Of a DNA stretch of 64,000 nucleotides, positions 42,890 through 51,414 are shown one piece after another. Every line of letters starts with the position of its first letter. Position 1 is the first letter of the stretch. Below the pieces are notes generated by a model. The model was given only the letters and a program-made list of their open reading frames with translations, was not told where the DNA came from and did not search any database. Location: positions 103,050-167,049 of the forward strand of contig CABUIC010000001.1 in the NCBI GenBank assembly GCA_902491515.1, read 5' to 3'. A program made the position numbers and the translations under genes. This DNA comes from an uncultured Porphyromonadaceae bacterium (GTDB lineage: Bacteria; Bacteroidota; Bacteroidia; Bacteroidales; Muribaculaceae).

Positions 42890-42972
42890 TGCGCATGAAG
42901 GGACTCGAACCCATACGTCGTTACGACATTAGATCCTAAGTCTAACGCGGCTACCAATTACGCCACATGCGC
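42890..42972 (-). tRNA. tRNA-Leu (anticodon UAG)
   Basis: The minus strand gives an 83-nt class II tRNA: acceptor GCGCATG / CATGCGC with discriminator A, D arm GGCGTAATTGGTAGCC, anticodon loop CTTAGGA giving TAG, a variable arm around TGTCGTAACGACGTA, and T loop GGTTCGAGTCC. No encoded CCA. It reads CUN leucine codons. Confidence 0.97.
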
Positions 42973-42987
42973 TTGTGAATCTTGGTG

Positions 42988-43019
42988 CAAAGGTATGGAG
43001 TTTTTGTTGCATTTGCAAA
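42988..43019 (-). promoter_or_regulatory. Promoter of tRNA-Leu
   Basis: Minus strand: TTTG (43019-43016), 20 nt, TACCTTTG (42995-42988), ending 16 nt before the tRNA 5' end. Confidence 0.75.
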
Positions 43020-43161
43020 TTTTATTCGCCAAAAAATCTCTTTTTGTGGCTTTGGAGTACTTTTCGGCTATATTATAGGGCAAATCCCAATTTTTTTTCG
43101 CACCTTTGCACTCTGAAATTGATTACGGCTCTTACGGGCCGCGATTCTCTTGTTTTTGAAA

Positions 43162-44202
43162 ATGAAATTCCCGGCATATGTAATAGCCCAGTCGCTGGGC
43201 GGAACTGTTGAGGGCGACGAGAATGTCGAGGTCGGTTCTTTCGCGAAAATCGAAGAAGCCGGCCCCGGCGACCTGACCTTCCTCGCCAATCCCAAATACT
43301 CGCATTTCATATATTCCACCGATGCCTCGGTTGTCCTTGTGCGCAAGGACTTCGTAGCCGAGGGAAATGTTAAGGCCACTCTCATTCGCGTCGATGACCC
43401 GTACTCCTGTCTCGCAGCGCTTCTCGATATGGCGGCAAAGGCCATGCGGCCTGTTCCCGAAGGCATTGAGGAACCATCCTTCGTGGCTGACGGCGTGGAC
43501 CTCCCTGAAGGCGTCTATGTGGGTGCTTTCGCATACATCGGAAAGGATGTGAAGCTCGGCCGCAATGTCAAGGTTTACCCTCAGGCCTATATAGGCCACG
43601 GATGCACCATAGGTGACGATACTGTTATCTACCCCGGAGCGAAAATTTATCCCGGATGTAAGGTCGGCGCGCGTTGCGTGCTCCACAGCGGGGTGGTCCT
43701 CGGGGCCGACGGATTCGGGTTCGCTCCCGATGCCGACGGCGTTTACCACAAGATTCAGCAGATAGGCATTGCCGAACTCGGCGACGATGTCGAGCTGGGC
43801 GCGAATACTACGGTTGACAGGGCTACTATGGGTCGCACATATGTGGACCATGGCGTGAAGCTCGACAACCTCATCCAGATTGCCCACAATGTCGAGGTCG
43901 GTCATGACACGGTGATGGCCGCGCAAGTCGGTGTCGCAGGCTCCACGAAAATCGGAGCGCGTTGCGTAATCGGCGGCCAGACCGGTTTTGCCGGTCATAT
44001 CCACGTGGGCGACGGCACGACCATCGGAGCCCAGAGCGGCATTCCGAACAGTGTGGCTCCCGGAAGCCGGCTGATGGGCTATCCTGCGGTCCCCGCCGGT
44101 GAATTCGCCCGGAACACGGTGTATATCAAACGGCTCTCTGAGCTTTACAAAGAAGTCGACAGTCTCCGCAAGTCCGTCGCAGCCCTTCAACAGAATTCAT
44201 AA
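43162..44202 (+). CDS. lpxD: UDP-3-O-(3-hydroxyacyl)glucosamine N-acyltransferase
   Basis: The 346-aa enzyme adds the N-linked hydroxyacyl chain in lipid A synthesis. An N-terminal uridine-binding domain (VEVGSFAKIEEAGPGDLTFL) is followed by a left-handed beta-helix of hexapeptides, with HKIQQIG, GANTTVDRATMGRT and the catalytic-type histidine in IQIAHNVEVGHD. ATG 43162 is preferred to the in-frame TTG at 43150. It heads the lpxD - lpxC/fabZ - lpxA operon. Confidence 0.96.
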   Translation: MKFPAYVIAQSLGGTVEGDENVEVGSFAKIEEAGPGDLTFLANPKYSHFIYSTDASVVLVRKDFVAEGNVKATLIRVDDPYSCLAALLDMAAKAMRPVPEGIEEPSFVADGVDLPEGVYVGAFAYIGKDVKLGRNVKVYPQAYIGHGCTIGDDTVIYPGAKIYPGCKVGARCVLHSGVVLGADGFGFAPDADGVYHKIQQIGIAELGDDVELGANTTVDRATMGRTYVDHGVKLDNLIQIAHNVEVGHDTVMAAQVGVAGSTKIGARCVIGGQTGFAGHIHVGDGTTIGAQSGIPNSVAPGSRLMGYPAVPAGEFARNTVYIKRLSELYKEVDSLRKSVAALQQNS

Positions 44203-44228
44203 AACACGCAAATACATCCAATCCTGTC

Positions 44229-45611
44229 ATGAAACAGATAACTCTCAAGGATAGTTTCACGCTCTCCGGCAAAGGTCTTCATACCGGCGCTCTGATTGAC
44301 GCCACATTCTGCCCGGCTCCCGAGAACCACGGTTATAAACTCCTGCGCACCGATGTCGAGGGCTCGGCTCCAATCGATGCTGTCGCTGAAAATGTAGTAG
44401 CATCCAACCGCGGAACCGTTGTCGGAAAGGGCGACCTCACGGTCAGCACCATCGAGCATGCGATGGCCGCGCTTTACGCCTCCGGAATAGACAACTGCCT
44501 GATAAAGCTCAACGGTCCGGAAATGCCCATTCTCGACGGCTCGGCCAAGCCTTTCTTCGACGCTATTCAGGCTGTCGGAACCGAGGAGCAGAAGGTCGAC
44601 AAAGAGTACTTTTATGTCAAGCACAAGATGGAAGTCTCGAATCCCGAGACCGGCTCCAAACTCATGCTCCTTCCCGACGATGAGTTCAGTGTCGACGTTA
44701 AGGTGAACTTTGAGTCGCCTGTACTTGCCAACCAGTACGCCACTCTCGACAGTATTCAGGATTTCGGAGCTGAAATCGCCCCGGCGCGTACTTTCGTTTT
44801 CGTCCGTGAGATTCAGCCGTTGCTGGCTGCCAACCTCATCAAGGGGGGCGACCTCGACAATGCCATTGTCATCTACGACTCTCCGCTCCCTCAGGAAGAG
44901 CTTGACAAAATTGCCGATGCCGTGGGCTGCGAGCATATCAAGCCCGAACATTTCGGTTATCTCAATACCACTCCGCTTTTCCATGAGAACGAGCCCGCAC
45001 GCCACAAGCTCATGGACCTCATCGGCGATCTCGCCCTTATCGGTCGTCCTCTCAAGGGACGTGTTATCGCAACCCGCCCGGGGCATACAATAAATACTCA
45101 ACTCGCTAAGAAAATCCGCAACGACATCCGCCGCAACGAGGTTCAGGCTCCCGTCTACAACCCCAATACCGAGCCCCTGATGGACAATGTGGCTATCCGC
45201 CACCACCTCCCGCACCGCTATCCCTTCCTCCTCGTCGACAAAATCATCGACAAAACCGACAGCTACATCGTCGGCGTAAAGAACGTCACGACAAACGAGC
45301 CTTTCTTCCAGGGGCACTTCCCTCAGGAGCCCGTGATGCCCGGCGTTCTCCTTGTGGAGGCTATGGCCCAGACTGGCGGTCTCCTCGTTCTCAGCGTTGT
45401 CGACGAGCCCGAGCGCTATTCCACTTACTTCATGAAAATCGACAATGTGAAGTTCCGTCAGAAGGTCGTCCCCGGCGACACTCTGATCTTCCATGTGTCT
45501 TTCATGACCGAGATGCGCCGCGGTTGCGCCGTGATGAAAGGCCGCGCTTTCGTTGGCGAGAAATGCGTGTGCGAATGCGAGTTCATGGCACAGATCGTGA
45601 AGAACAAATAA
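44229..45611 (+). CDS. lpxC/fabZ: Fused UDP-3-O-acyl-GlcNAc deacetylase / 3-hydroxyacyl-ACP dehydratase
   Basis: The 460-aa bifunctional protein has an LpxC half (residues 1-300) with zinc ligands in VSTIEHAMAAL and HKLMDLIGDLAL, and a FabZ half (about 310-460) with HRYPFLLVDKI, the catalytic His in FFQGHFPQEPVMPG and Glu in LLVEAMAQTGG. The fusion is a known feature of Bacteroidota. It couples the committed step of lipid A synthesis with dehydration in fatty-acid synthesis, two pathways competing for the same hydroxyacyl-ACP. It lies between lpxD and lpxA. Confidence 0.97.
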   Translation: MKQITLKDSFTLSGKGLHTGALIDATFCPAPENHGYKLLRTDVEGSAPIDAVAENVVASNRGTVVGKGDLTVSTIEHAMAALYASGIDNCLIKLNGPEMPILDGSAKPFFDAIQAVGTEEQKVDKEYFYVKHKMEVSNPETGSKLMLLPDDEFSVDVKVNFESPVLANQYATLDSIQDFGAEIAPARTFVFVREIQPLLAANLIKGGDLDNAIVIYDSPLPQEELDKIADAVGCEHIKPEHFGYLNTTPLFHENEPARHKLMDLIGDLALIGRPLKGRVIATRPGHTINTQLAKKIRNDIRRNEVQAPVYNPNTEPLMDNVAIRHHLPHRYPFLLVDKIIDKTDSYIVGVKNVTTNEPFFQGHFPQEPVMPGVLLVEAMAQTGGLLVLSVVDEPERYSTYFMKIDNVKFRQKVVPGDTLIFHVSFMTEMRRGCAVMKGRAFVGEKCVCECEFMAQIVKNK

Positions 45612-45674
45612 GCTTCACAGCTATTAAGCTGAGGTAAAACTTTAACAACGGAAATATTTAAAACAGAGAATACT

Positions 45675-46445
45675 ATGATTCATCCAATGGCATGTGTCGA
45701 TTCCGCGGCAAAGATTGGCGCGAATGTCGAGATCGGCCCCTTCTGCTATGTGCAGGGAAATGTCGAAATCGGCGACGGCACCCGCCTTATCAGCAACGTA
45801 ACTGTCATGGACGGTGCCCGCATCGGCCGTGACTGCACGTTCTTTCCAGGAGCGGTCGTGGGCGCCCAGCCCCAGGACCTCAAGTTCCGTGGCGAGGAGT
45901 CCCTCGCCATCATAGGCAACGGCACCACACTCCGCGAGTGTGTGACCGTCCACAGAGGCACCGCATCCAAGGGACGGACCATCGTCGGCGACAACTGCCT
46001 GCTCATGGCATACTGCCATGTGGCCCATGACTGCATGCTCGGCAACAACATAATAATGAGCAACGCCACCCAGCTCGCCGGCGAAGTGGTGGTCGACGAC
46101 TGCGCCGTAATCGGCGGAGGTACTCTTGTTCATCAGTTCTGTCATCTCGGCTCTTACATAATGGTTCAGGGCGGAGCTTTGATTAACAAGGATATTCCTC
46201 CTTTCGTCCTCGCGGCGCGCGATCCCATCAGCTTCACGGGCGTGAACGTCATAGGCCTTCGGCGCCACAACTTCTCCCATGAGAGCATCAGCCGTATTCA
46301 GGAGATTTACCGAATCCTCTACAACAGCGGCATGAACTTCGCCGAAGCGCTTGACCGCCTGCCCCTCATGATGGAGCCCTCCCGGGAGCTCGACCTGATT
46401 CTTGAATTTATCAAGGCTTCGGGCCGCGGCATCCTCAGAGGCTGA
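45675..46445 (+). CDS. lpxA: UDP-N-acetylglucosamine O-acyltransferase
   Basis: The 256-aa hexapeptide-repeat enzyme starts lipid A synthesis. It begins IHPMACVDSAAKIGANVEIG, has the catalytic histidine in LLMAYCHVAHDC, and the C-terminal helical part with GLRRHNFSHESISRIQEIYR. A 63-nt gap separates it from lpxC/fabZ without a terminator, so it is probably co-transcribed. RNase P RNA starts about 30 nt downstream. Confidence 0.97.
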   Translation: MIHPMACVDSAAKIGANVEIGPFCYVQGNVEIGDGTRLISNVTVMDGARIGRDCTFFPGAVVGAQPQDLKFRGEESLAIIGNGTTLRECVTVHRGTASKGRTIVGDNCLLMAYCHVAHDCMLGNNIIMSNATQLAGEVVVDDCAVIGGGTLVHQFCHLGSYIMVQGGALINKDIPPFVLAARDPISFTGVNVIGLRRHNFSHESISRIQEIYRILYNSGMNFAEALDRLPLMMEPSRELDLILEFIKASGRGILRG

Positions 46446-46476
46446 AAAATATTTAAAAGAGAACATAGACAACACT

Positions 46477-46870
46477 GACACAGGTCGGAGGGTCTGTCGC
46501 CTGCCTTCAATGTATAGGGCGGGAGGAAAGTCCGGGCAACGCAGAGCACCATACTTTCTAACGGAAAGCTATCGGTAACGGTAGACAAGCGTGACAGAAA
46601 ACAACCGCCGCGGCTCCCTCCGGGGGGCTTCGGCAAGGGTGAAAAGGCGAGGTAAGAGCTCACCGGGCGGGATAGCGATATTCCGTGCCGCACGCCTTAT
46701 GGGTTGCAAGGTCAAGTATACCGGCATTTAAGGGCTGCTCGTCCATTGCCGGGGGGTAGACTGCTAACGGGGCGCTCCGGCGCTCCAGATAAATGACAGA
46801 CGGTGCCGTCGAACTCCGCTTGCGGAAAGCCGGCGCACCACATAACTCGGCTTATACTCCGGCCTGTGTC
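46477..46870 (+). ncRNA. rnpB: RNase P RNA (bacterial type A)
   Basis: The catalytic RNA that trims tRNA 5' ends. The conserved 5' core GAGGAAAGTCCGGGC, the ACAGAAAACA region, GGTAAGAGCTCACCGG, GGGTAGACTGCT and the 3' core AGATAAATGACAGACG are all present in order. The ends pair as GACACAGG(C)C / GGCCTGTGTC, which sets the boundaries; a T6 run follows (46871-46876) as terminator. It has no obvious promoter after lpxA, so it may be processed from the lpx transcript. Confidence 0.95.
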
Positions 46871-46892
46871 TTTTTTATTTAACAATACTTAA

Positions 46893-47333
46893 ATGGCAGA
46901 GAAGAACGACTGGTGGACCTCTCCCGCTGAGGGCCCCGACGGCAGGACGATAATCGTGACCGGAAGACGGGATGTGGACTCATTCCGCCAAAAGGGAAAG
47001 TACACGATTCGCGTCACTGTGGCCTGGCCGTACGCGCCGGATGCGCAGGGCTTCCCCGACGACGGGACCGCGAAGCTGATGGAGCAGGTGACGGACGCCT
47101 TCCACGACGGCCTCAAGGGCAAGACCACAGCCGTTATGACCGGCATATACACCGGTGACGGACGCAGGGAATGGGTGTTCTACACCTTCAGCACCGACAC
47201 CTTCGGAAAATTTCTCAACCGTGTCCTCGCTCCTTTTCCCTTGCTCCCTTTGGAAATCTCTGCCGAAAACGACCCTGAATGGCAGGAATACGAGGAAATG
47301 AAGGATGCCTCGGAAATCATGCCTGAAGATTAA
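46893..47333 (+). CDS. DUF695-like protein
   Basis: The 146-aa soluble protein starts EKNDWWTSPAEGPDGRTIIV and has GRREWVFYTFSTDTFGKFLN in the middle, matching the general layout of the DUF695 domain (tryptophan-rich strands, acidic C-terminus) as I remember it. No enzyme motif is seen. It starts 16 nt after the RNase P terminator run and precedes the DUF4465 gene by 24 nt. Confidence 0.7.
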   Translation: MAEKNDWWTSPAEGPDGRTIIVTGRRDVDSFRQKGKYTIRVTVAWPYAPDAQGFPDDGTAKLMEQVTDAFHDGLKGKTTAVMTGIYTGDGRREWVFYTFSTDTFGKFLNRVLAPFPLLPLEISAENDPEWQEYEEMKDASEIMPED

Positions 47334-47357
47334 TTGCGTAATAAACATTCAGACCAT

Positions 47358-48158
47358 ATGAAACTCAACCGTATTTTACCTTTAGGCGCCTTGTGTGCGC
47401 TTTGTGTCGCCGGGCTCTCTTCCTGCGATGATGACAAGTTCGAGGGCGAAATGTTCTACACCCGCCTCGACCAGTTTACCGATTTCAACGACGACGGCTA
47501 CTGGGCCGCATGCTACGACATGTCCTCCAACGCCGGTGTTATAATCGACGGCGTCCACTTCACCCACAGGGCCACGGTCTCCGAATATGACGGTGTAAAG
47601 TACTATTCCTGGAACGGCTTCTGCCCGTCCTCCGTGTTCGACCTTACCGACTATAGCGCGGAAGGGACATGGCTCGACCACCAGTGGGCCGCTATGGAAT
47701 CTTCCGAATGGCATTCCGGCCACAAGAACTACATCATCGGCGACTGCGACGTTACCGAACCCGCTCATCCCGAGACCCTTACAGGCGACGAAGATTGCGT
47801 GATTTCTCTTGCCGACGGTCAGGCTTTCATTCCCCTCACGGCCTCGATCAGCAATTCCACTTACGCTTACTTCGTCATGCTGAACGGTTCGGCATTCAGC
47901 CGCCCCTTCACCTCCGAGGATTATCTCCGCCTCATTATCACCGGCTTTCTCGACGGGCAGAAGACTGGCGAGACACGCGTCGATCTTGCCGCCGACAATG
48001 TTTACCTGACGAATTTCAAGCAGATTGACCTTGCCACCTGCGGCGCGCTTGTCGACCGCCTCGTCTTCACGATGGAGGGTTCGGACTCCGGCCAGTGGGG
48101 CCTAAATACTCCCGCCTACTTCGCCCTCGGAACTTTCTCTTACGCTCTCGACAAATAA
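47358..48158 (+). CDS. DUF4465-type lipoprotein
   Basis: The ATG at 47358 gives a lipoprotein signal, LGALCALCVAGLSSC, with acylation at the cysteine near residue 23. The mature domain (YYSWNGFCPSSVFDLTDY, YVFV-like AYFVMLNGSAFSRPF, GQKTGETRVDLAA and a C-terminal FALGTF) fits DUF4465, a jelly-roll-like family in Bacteroidota often found in cobalamin or carbohydrate acquisition loci. It is 266 aa. No TonB-linked transporter accompanies it here. Confidence 0.8.
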   Translation: MKLNRILPLGALCALCVAGLSSCDDDKFEGEMFYTRLDQFTDFNDDGYWAACYDMSSNAGVIIDGVHFTHRATVSEYDGVKYYSWNGFCPSSVFDLTDYSAEGTWLDHQWAAMESSEWHSGHKNYIIGDCDVTEPAHPETLTGDEDCVISLADGQAFIPLTASISNSTYAYFVMLNGSAFSRPFTSEDYLRLIITGFLDGQKTGETRVDLAADNVYLTNFKQIDLATCGALVDRLVFTMEGSDSGQWGLNTPAYFALGTFSYALDK

Positions 48159-48174
48159 GAAGCTCTCTCTGCAT

Positions 48175-49164
48175 ATGAAGATAGGAAATGTCGACCTTGG
48201 CTCCCGCCCCGTGATGCTCGCCCCCATGGAGGACGTCACGGACAGCTCTTTCCGCCTGATTTGCAAGGAACAGGGGGCCGACATGACCTATACCGAGTTC
48301 GTTTCCGCTGATGCTCTCATACGGAGCATCGCGGCAACGACCCGCAAGCTCCACATCGACCCTGCGGAGCGTCCCACGGCCATACAGATTTACGGCCGTG
48401 AGGTCGGTCCGATGGTCGAGGCTGCCAGAATTGTAGCAGAAGCTCGTCCCGACATTCTTGACATCAACTTCGGATGCCCGGTGAAGAAAGTAGCGGGGAA
48501 GGGTGCCGGAGCGGGAATGCTCCGCGACATCCCGAGGATGCTGGAAATAACCCGCGCCGTGGTCGAGGCTGTCCCTGAGCTACCGGTCACCGTAAAGACT
48601 CGTCTCGGCTGGGACCATAACTCCAGAATAATCGTCTCCCTCGCAGAGCAGCTTCAGGATTGCGGCATCCGGGCCCTGACGGTCCATGGACGCACCCGCT
48701 CGCAGATGTACACCGGCGAAGCCGACTGGGAGATGATAGGAGAAGTGAAGGCCAATCCACGTCTGCACATTCCTGTCATAGGCAACGGTGACATCACGAC
48801 TCCCGAAGCCCTCGTGAACGCCTTTGAAACCTACGGCGTCGACGGCGTGATGGTCGGACGTGCCTCGATTGGAGCGCCATGGATTTTCCGCGAGATGACC
48901 TCCCTTCTTCGCGAAGGTGCCGTCGCCTCTGTCCCCGTAGCCCGTAAATTCGAGCTTTTGCGTCGGCAGATTCGCGAGAGCATCGACCGGATTGACGAAT
49001 ACCGCGGCATCCTGCATATCCGGCGACACCTCGCGGCATCACCTCTGTTCAAGAGCATACCGAATTTTCGTCCTACGAGAATCGCAATGCTCAAGGCCTC
49101 CACATATGCCGAACTCGACGAAATCCTCACCCATATCGAAACCAACATTATCCCGAGCCTATGA
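48175..49164 (+). CDS. dusB: tRNA-dihydrouridine synthase
   Basis: The 329-aa FMN enzyme reduces uridine in tRNA D-loops. It has LAPMEDVTDSSFR (FMN site), INFGCPVKKVAGKGAGAGM with the catalytic cysteine, VKTRLGWD, VHGRTRSQMYTGEADW and GNGDI. The DusB subtype is the usual single Dus of Bacteroidota but was not tested by alignment. Its stop overlaps the next start (ATGA). Confidence 0.93.
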   Translation: MKIGNVDLGSRPVMLAPMEDVTDSSFRLICKEQGADMTYTEFVSADALIRSIAATTRKLHIDPAERPTAIQIYGREVGPMVEAARIVAEARPDILDINFGCPVKKVAGKGAGAGMLRDIPRMLEITRAVVEAVPELPVTVKTRLGWDHNSRIIVSLAEQLQDCGIRALTVHGRTRSQMYTGEADWEMIGEVKANPRLHIPVIGNGDITTPEALVNAFETYGVDGVMVGRASIGAPWIFREMTSLLREGAVASVPVARKFELLRRQIRESIDRIDEYRGILHIRRHLAASPLFKSIPNFRPTRIAMLKASTYAELDEILTHIETNIIPSL

Positions 49165-49880
49165 AACTCTATGCCCCGGTAAAGTCCCGTGCCTTCCTCA
49201 GTGTTGCACTCCTCTCAGCATCGGCCGCTCTGACATCGGCCGCAGGTTACAGGCTGAATGTTGCCGACTTCAACACCCTGTCGGTCGACAATGGTGTCAA
49301 TGTCACATACCGTTGCGTCCCCGATTCTGCTGGTATGGTGGTTTTTGAATGCGACCCCGAGCTGGCTTCGAAGATTCTTCTCATCAATAACAAAAGCAAT
49401 CTGCGTGTTCAGGTCGACATCGACGAGGGCATTCCCCAAAACCTCCCGCTTCTTCATGTTTACTCGTCCGGACTGACAGGTGTCACAAACAGCGGCGACT
49501 CGCTCGTCGTTGTCAGTCTTGCCGGTCCTGGGGAGAAATTCTCGGCCCGTGTCATCGGGAACGGAACCATAAACATCCATGACGTCAATGTCCGTCAGGC
49601 TGAGGCTAAGGTCACGGCGGGAAAAGGATTCATCAGCATCGACGGCAAAGCGGATAAAGCCAAGCTTTTCATAGCCGGAACCGGACGAATCGACGCCAGC
49701 GGGCTCCGCGCCGAGGAAGTGCGCTCGGCAAGCATCGGCCCCGGACATATCATCTGCAATCCCTCTAAAAAACTCTCCGTCAGCGGCCTCAGCGGGCATG
49801 TCTATTATCTCACCCGTCCTGAGGAGCTTCGCCAGAGGGGAATGGGCGTCAGGGCTCTTCCCATCGACTCTCTCAAATAA
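49161..49880 (+). CDS. Secreted GIN-domain (DUF2807) protein
   Basis: The 239-aa protein has a signal peptide (FLSVALLSASAALTSAAG) and then a repetitive beta-helix-like domain: FNTLSVDNGVNVTYR at its start is the hallmark of the head GIN domain, with later turns GNGTINIHDVN and GTGRIDASGLRAEEV. Such proteins are exported, probably auto-adhesion or surface scaffold proteins in Bacteroidota. The role is unproven. It is coupled to dusB. Confidence 0.85.
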   Translation: MKLYAPVKSRAFLSVALLSASAALTSAAGYRLNVADFNTLSVDNGVNVTYRCVPDSAGMVVFECDPELASKILLINNKSNLRVQVDIDEGIPQNLPLLHVYSSGLTGVTNSGDSLVVVSLAGPGEKFSARVIGNGTINIHDVNVRQAEAKVTAGKGFISIDGKADKAKLFIAGTGRIDASGLRAEEVRSASIGPGHIICNPSKKLSVSGLSGHVYYLTRPEELRQRGMGVRALPIDSLK

Positions 49881-49903
49881 TTTCTTAACTCTGCTCTCAA
49901 GCC

Positions 49904-51385
49904 ATCAGCCTTAAATCAAGCACAGCCTCGTCTCTGAAGTGGAATATCGTCGACCGTGTCTCCACTCAAGTCCTCTACGCCATAACAGGCATAGTGCTGG
50001 CCCGCATTCTGTCGACTGAAGAATTCGGTCTTGTAGGTGCTGTTGCCATTTTTCAGGCTTTCGCTTCGCTGATAATCGACAGCGGATTCTCATTCGCCCT
50101 TCTCCAGCGCCGCGAACCGACGCGACTCGACTATTCGACGGTCCTTTGGTTCAATCTTTTCGTCTCGGCTCTTCTTTATGCCCTGTTATACCTTGCCGCT
50201 CCTCTCATCGCCGATCTGTTTAAGGGCGATGACAGGCTCATAGGTCTCTCCAGGGGAATGTTCGTAGTCCTGATTCTCAACGCATCGGCTATCGTCCAGG
50301 TCAATCGCCTGATGAAGCGGATGGACGTGAAGATGGTTGCCGTCGCCAATACGCTCGGCCTTTTCCTCGGGGGAATTGTAGGAATAATCCTTGCGCTCAA
50401 GGGATTCGGTGCATGGGCTATCGTCTGGCAGACGCTTGTCCTTGCAGGTGTGAAGTCCGCGGTACTGTGGATGACGGGTAAATGGACGCCCCTCCTCCGT
50501 TTCTCGGTCTCCTCGCTTCGGTCTTTTTCGGGAGTCGCGTCCCGCATGATGGGAACGAGTTTTCTCAATACGGTTTTCCTTAACCTCTACGGCTTCGTCA
50601 TCGGCAACCGGGTAGGTCTCTCCTCTCTCGGCTACTATACTCAGAGCGACAAATGGAGCAAGATGGGAATATCGTCGCTCAGCCAGGTCCTTACCTCCAC
50701 CTTTGTTCCGGCGCTGTCCGCGGTGCAGAACGAGCCGGAACGCTTTCGCGCGATTGTCTCGCGCATGAACCGCTTCACCGCATATCTCCTCATGCCGGCT
50801 ATGATTGGCATGATGGTCATGGCACGTCCGGCATTCCATCTTCTGTTCGGCACAAAATGGGACCCTTCCATCGTTCTCTTCCAGCTCCTCGCCTTACGGG
50901 GCATTTTTGTGGTCCTCAATTCCCTGTACAATAATTACCTTCTCGCCAAAGGTGAGGCCGGACTGATTATGAAGATGGAGATTCTGCGCGACACAGTCGC
51001 GATTGTAGCTCTCTTTGTGGCGCTGCCCTTTGTTGGTCTGTCCACGATGACAAGCCCGGTTCTCGGCCTTGAGCTCCTCCTGTGGGGGCAGGTTGCCGCG
51101 ACGGTTGTCACGTGGACAGTCACACTTGTATTCACCTGCCGCGTGGTCGGGCTTTCCGTACGGCGCTTTCTTTACGATCTTTTGCCATATTTCGCACAAT
51201 CCGCGCTAATCGCGTCGCTTATGGCTTTTATTGGCCATTTCTGCCCATGGGCCGGCGGTCAGCTTGCTCTCGAACTCCTTGTCGGCGTCGGACTCTATTT
51301 CACGATAAACCGCCTTGCAGGCTCCGGAATTCAGAAAGAAGTATTTGCCCAGCTCCTCCATAAAAAAACGCCTCCGGACGTTTAG
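49904..51385 (+). CDS. Wzx-like flippase (MOP superfamily) with no normal start codon
   Basis: The protein has about 12-14 helices and resembles the Wzx/WzxC branch: SLKWNIVDRVSTQVLYAITG then IVLARILSTEEFGLVGAVAI. The first GTG or ATG in the frame is the GTG at 49994, inside the first helix, which would remove the conserved DRVSTQV segment. Homologous coding clearly extends upstream to about 49904, but between the in-frame TAA at 49886-49888 and 49994 there is no ATG, GTG or TTG; only ATC (49904) and CTG (49934) are available. Either a rare start is used, or the start codon was lost and the gene is damaged. It differs in type from the capsule flippase and follows the GIN gene by 23 nt. Confidence 0.78.
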   Translation: MSLKSSTASSLKWNIVDRVSTQVLYAITGIVLARILSTEEFGLVGAVAIFQAFASLIIDSGFSFALLQRREPTRLDYSTVLWFNLFVSALLYALLYLAAPLIADLFKGDDRLIGLSRGMFVVLILNASAIVQVNRLMKRMDVKMVAVANTLGLFLGGIVGIILALKGFGAWAIVWQTLVLAGVKSAVLWMTGKWTPLLRFSVSSLRSFSGVASRMMGTSFLNTVFLNLYGFVIGNRVGLSSLGYYTQSDKWSKMGISSLSQVLTSTFVPALSAVQNEPERFRAIVSRMNRFTAYLLMPAMIGMMVMARPAFHLLFGTKWDPSIVLFQLLALRGIFVVLNSLYNNYLLAKGEAGLIMKMEILRDTVAIVALFVALPFVGLSTMTSPVLGLELLLWGQVAATVVTWTVTLVFTCRVVGLSVRRFLYDLLPYFAQSALIASLMAFIGHFCPWAGGQLALELLVGVGLYFTINRLAGSGIQKEVFAQLLHKKTPPDV

Positions 51386-51414
51386 CCCGGAGACGCGGCG
51401 TAGTTCGTTTGCCA

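Noticed and set aside
43367..43552. Many long open frames opposite or inside lpxD, lpxC, gyrA, nrdD and clpC
   Set aside because: They are shadows of strongly supported genes in GC-rich DNA, with no motifs of their own.
46600..46640. A small ORF within the RNase P region
   Set aside because: The whole stretch is explained by conserved RNase P RNA elements.
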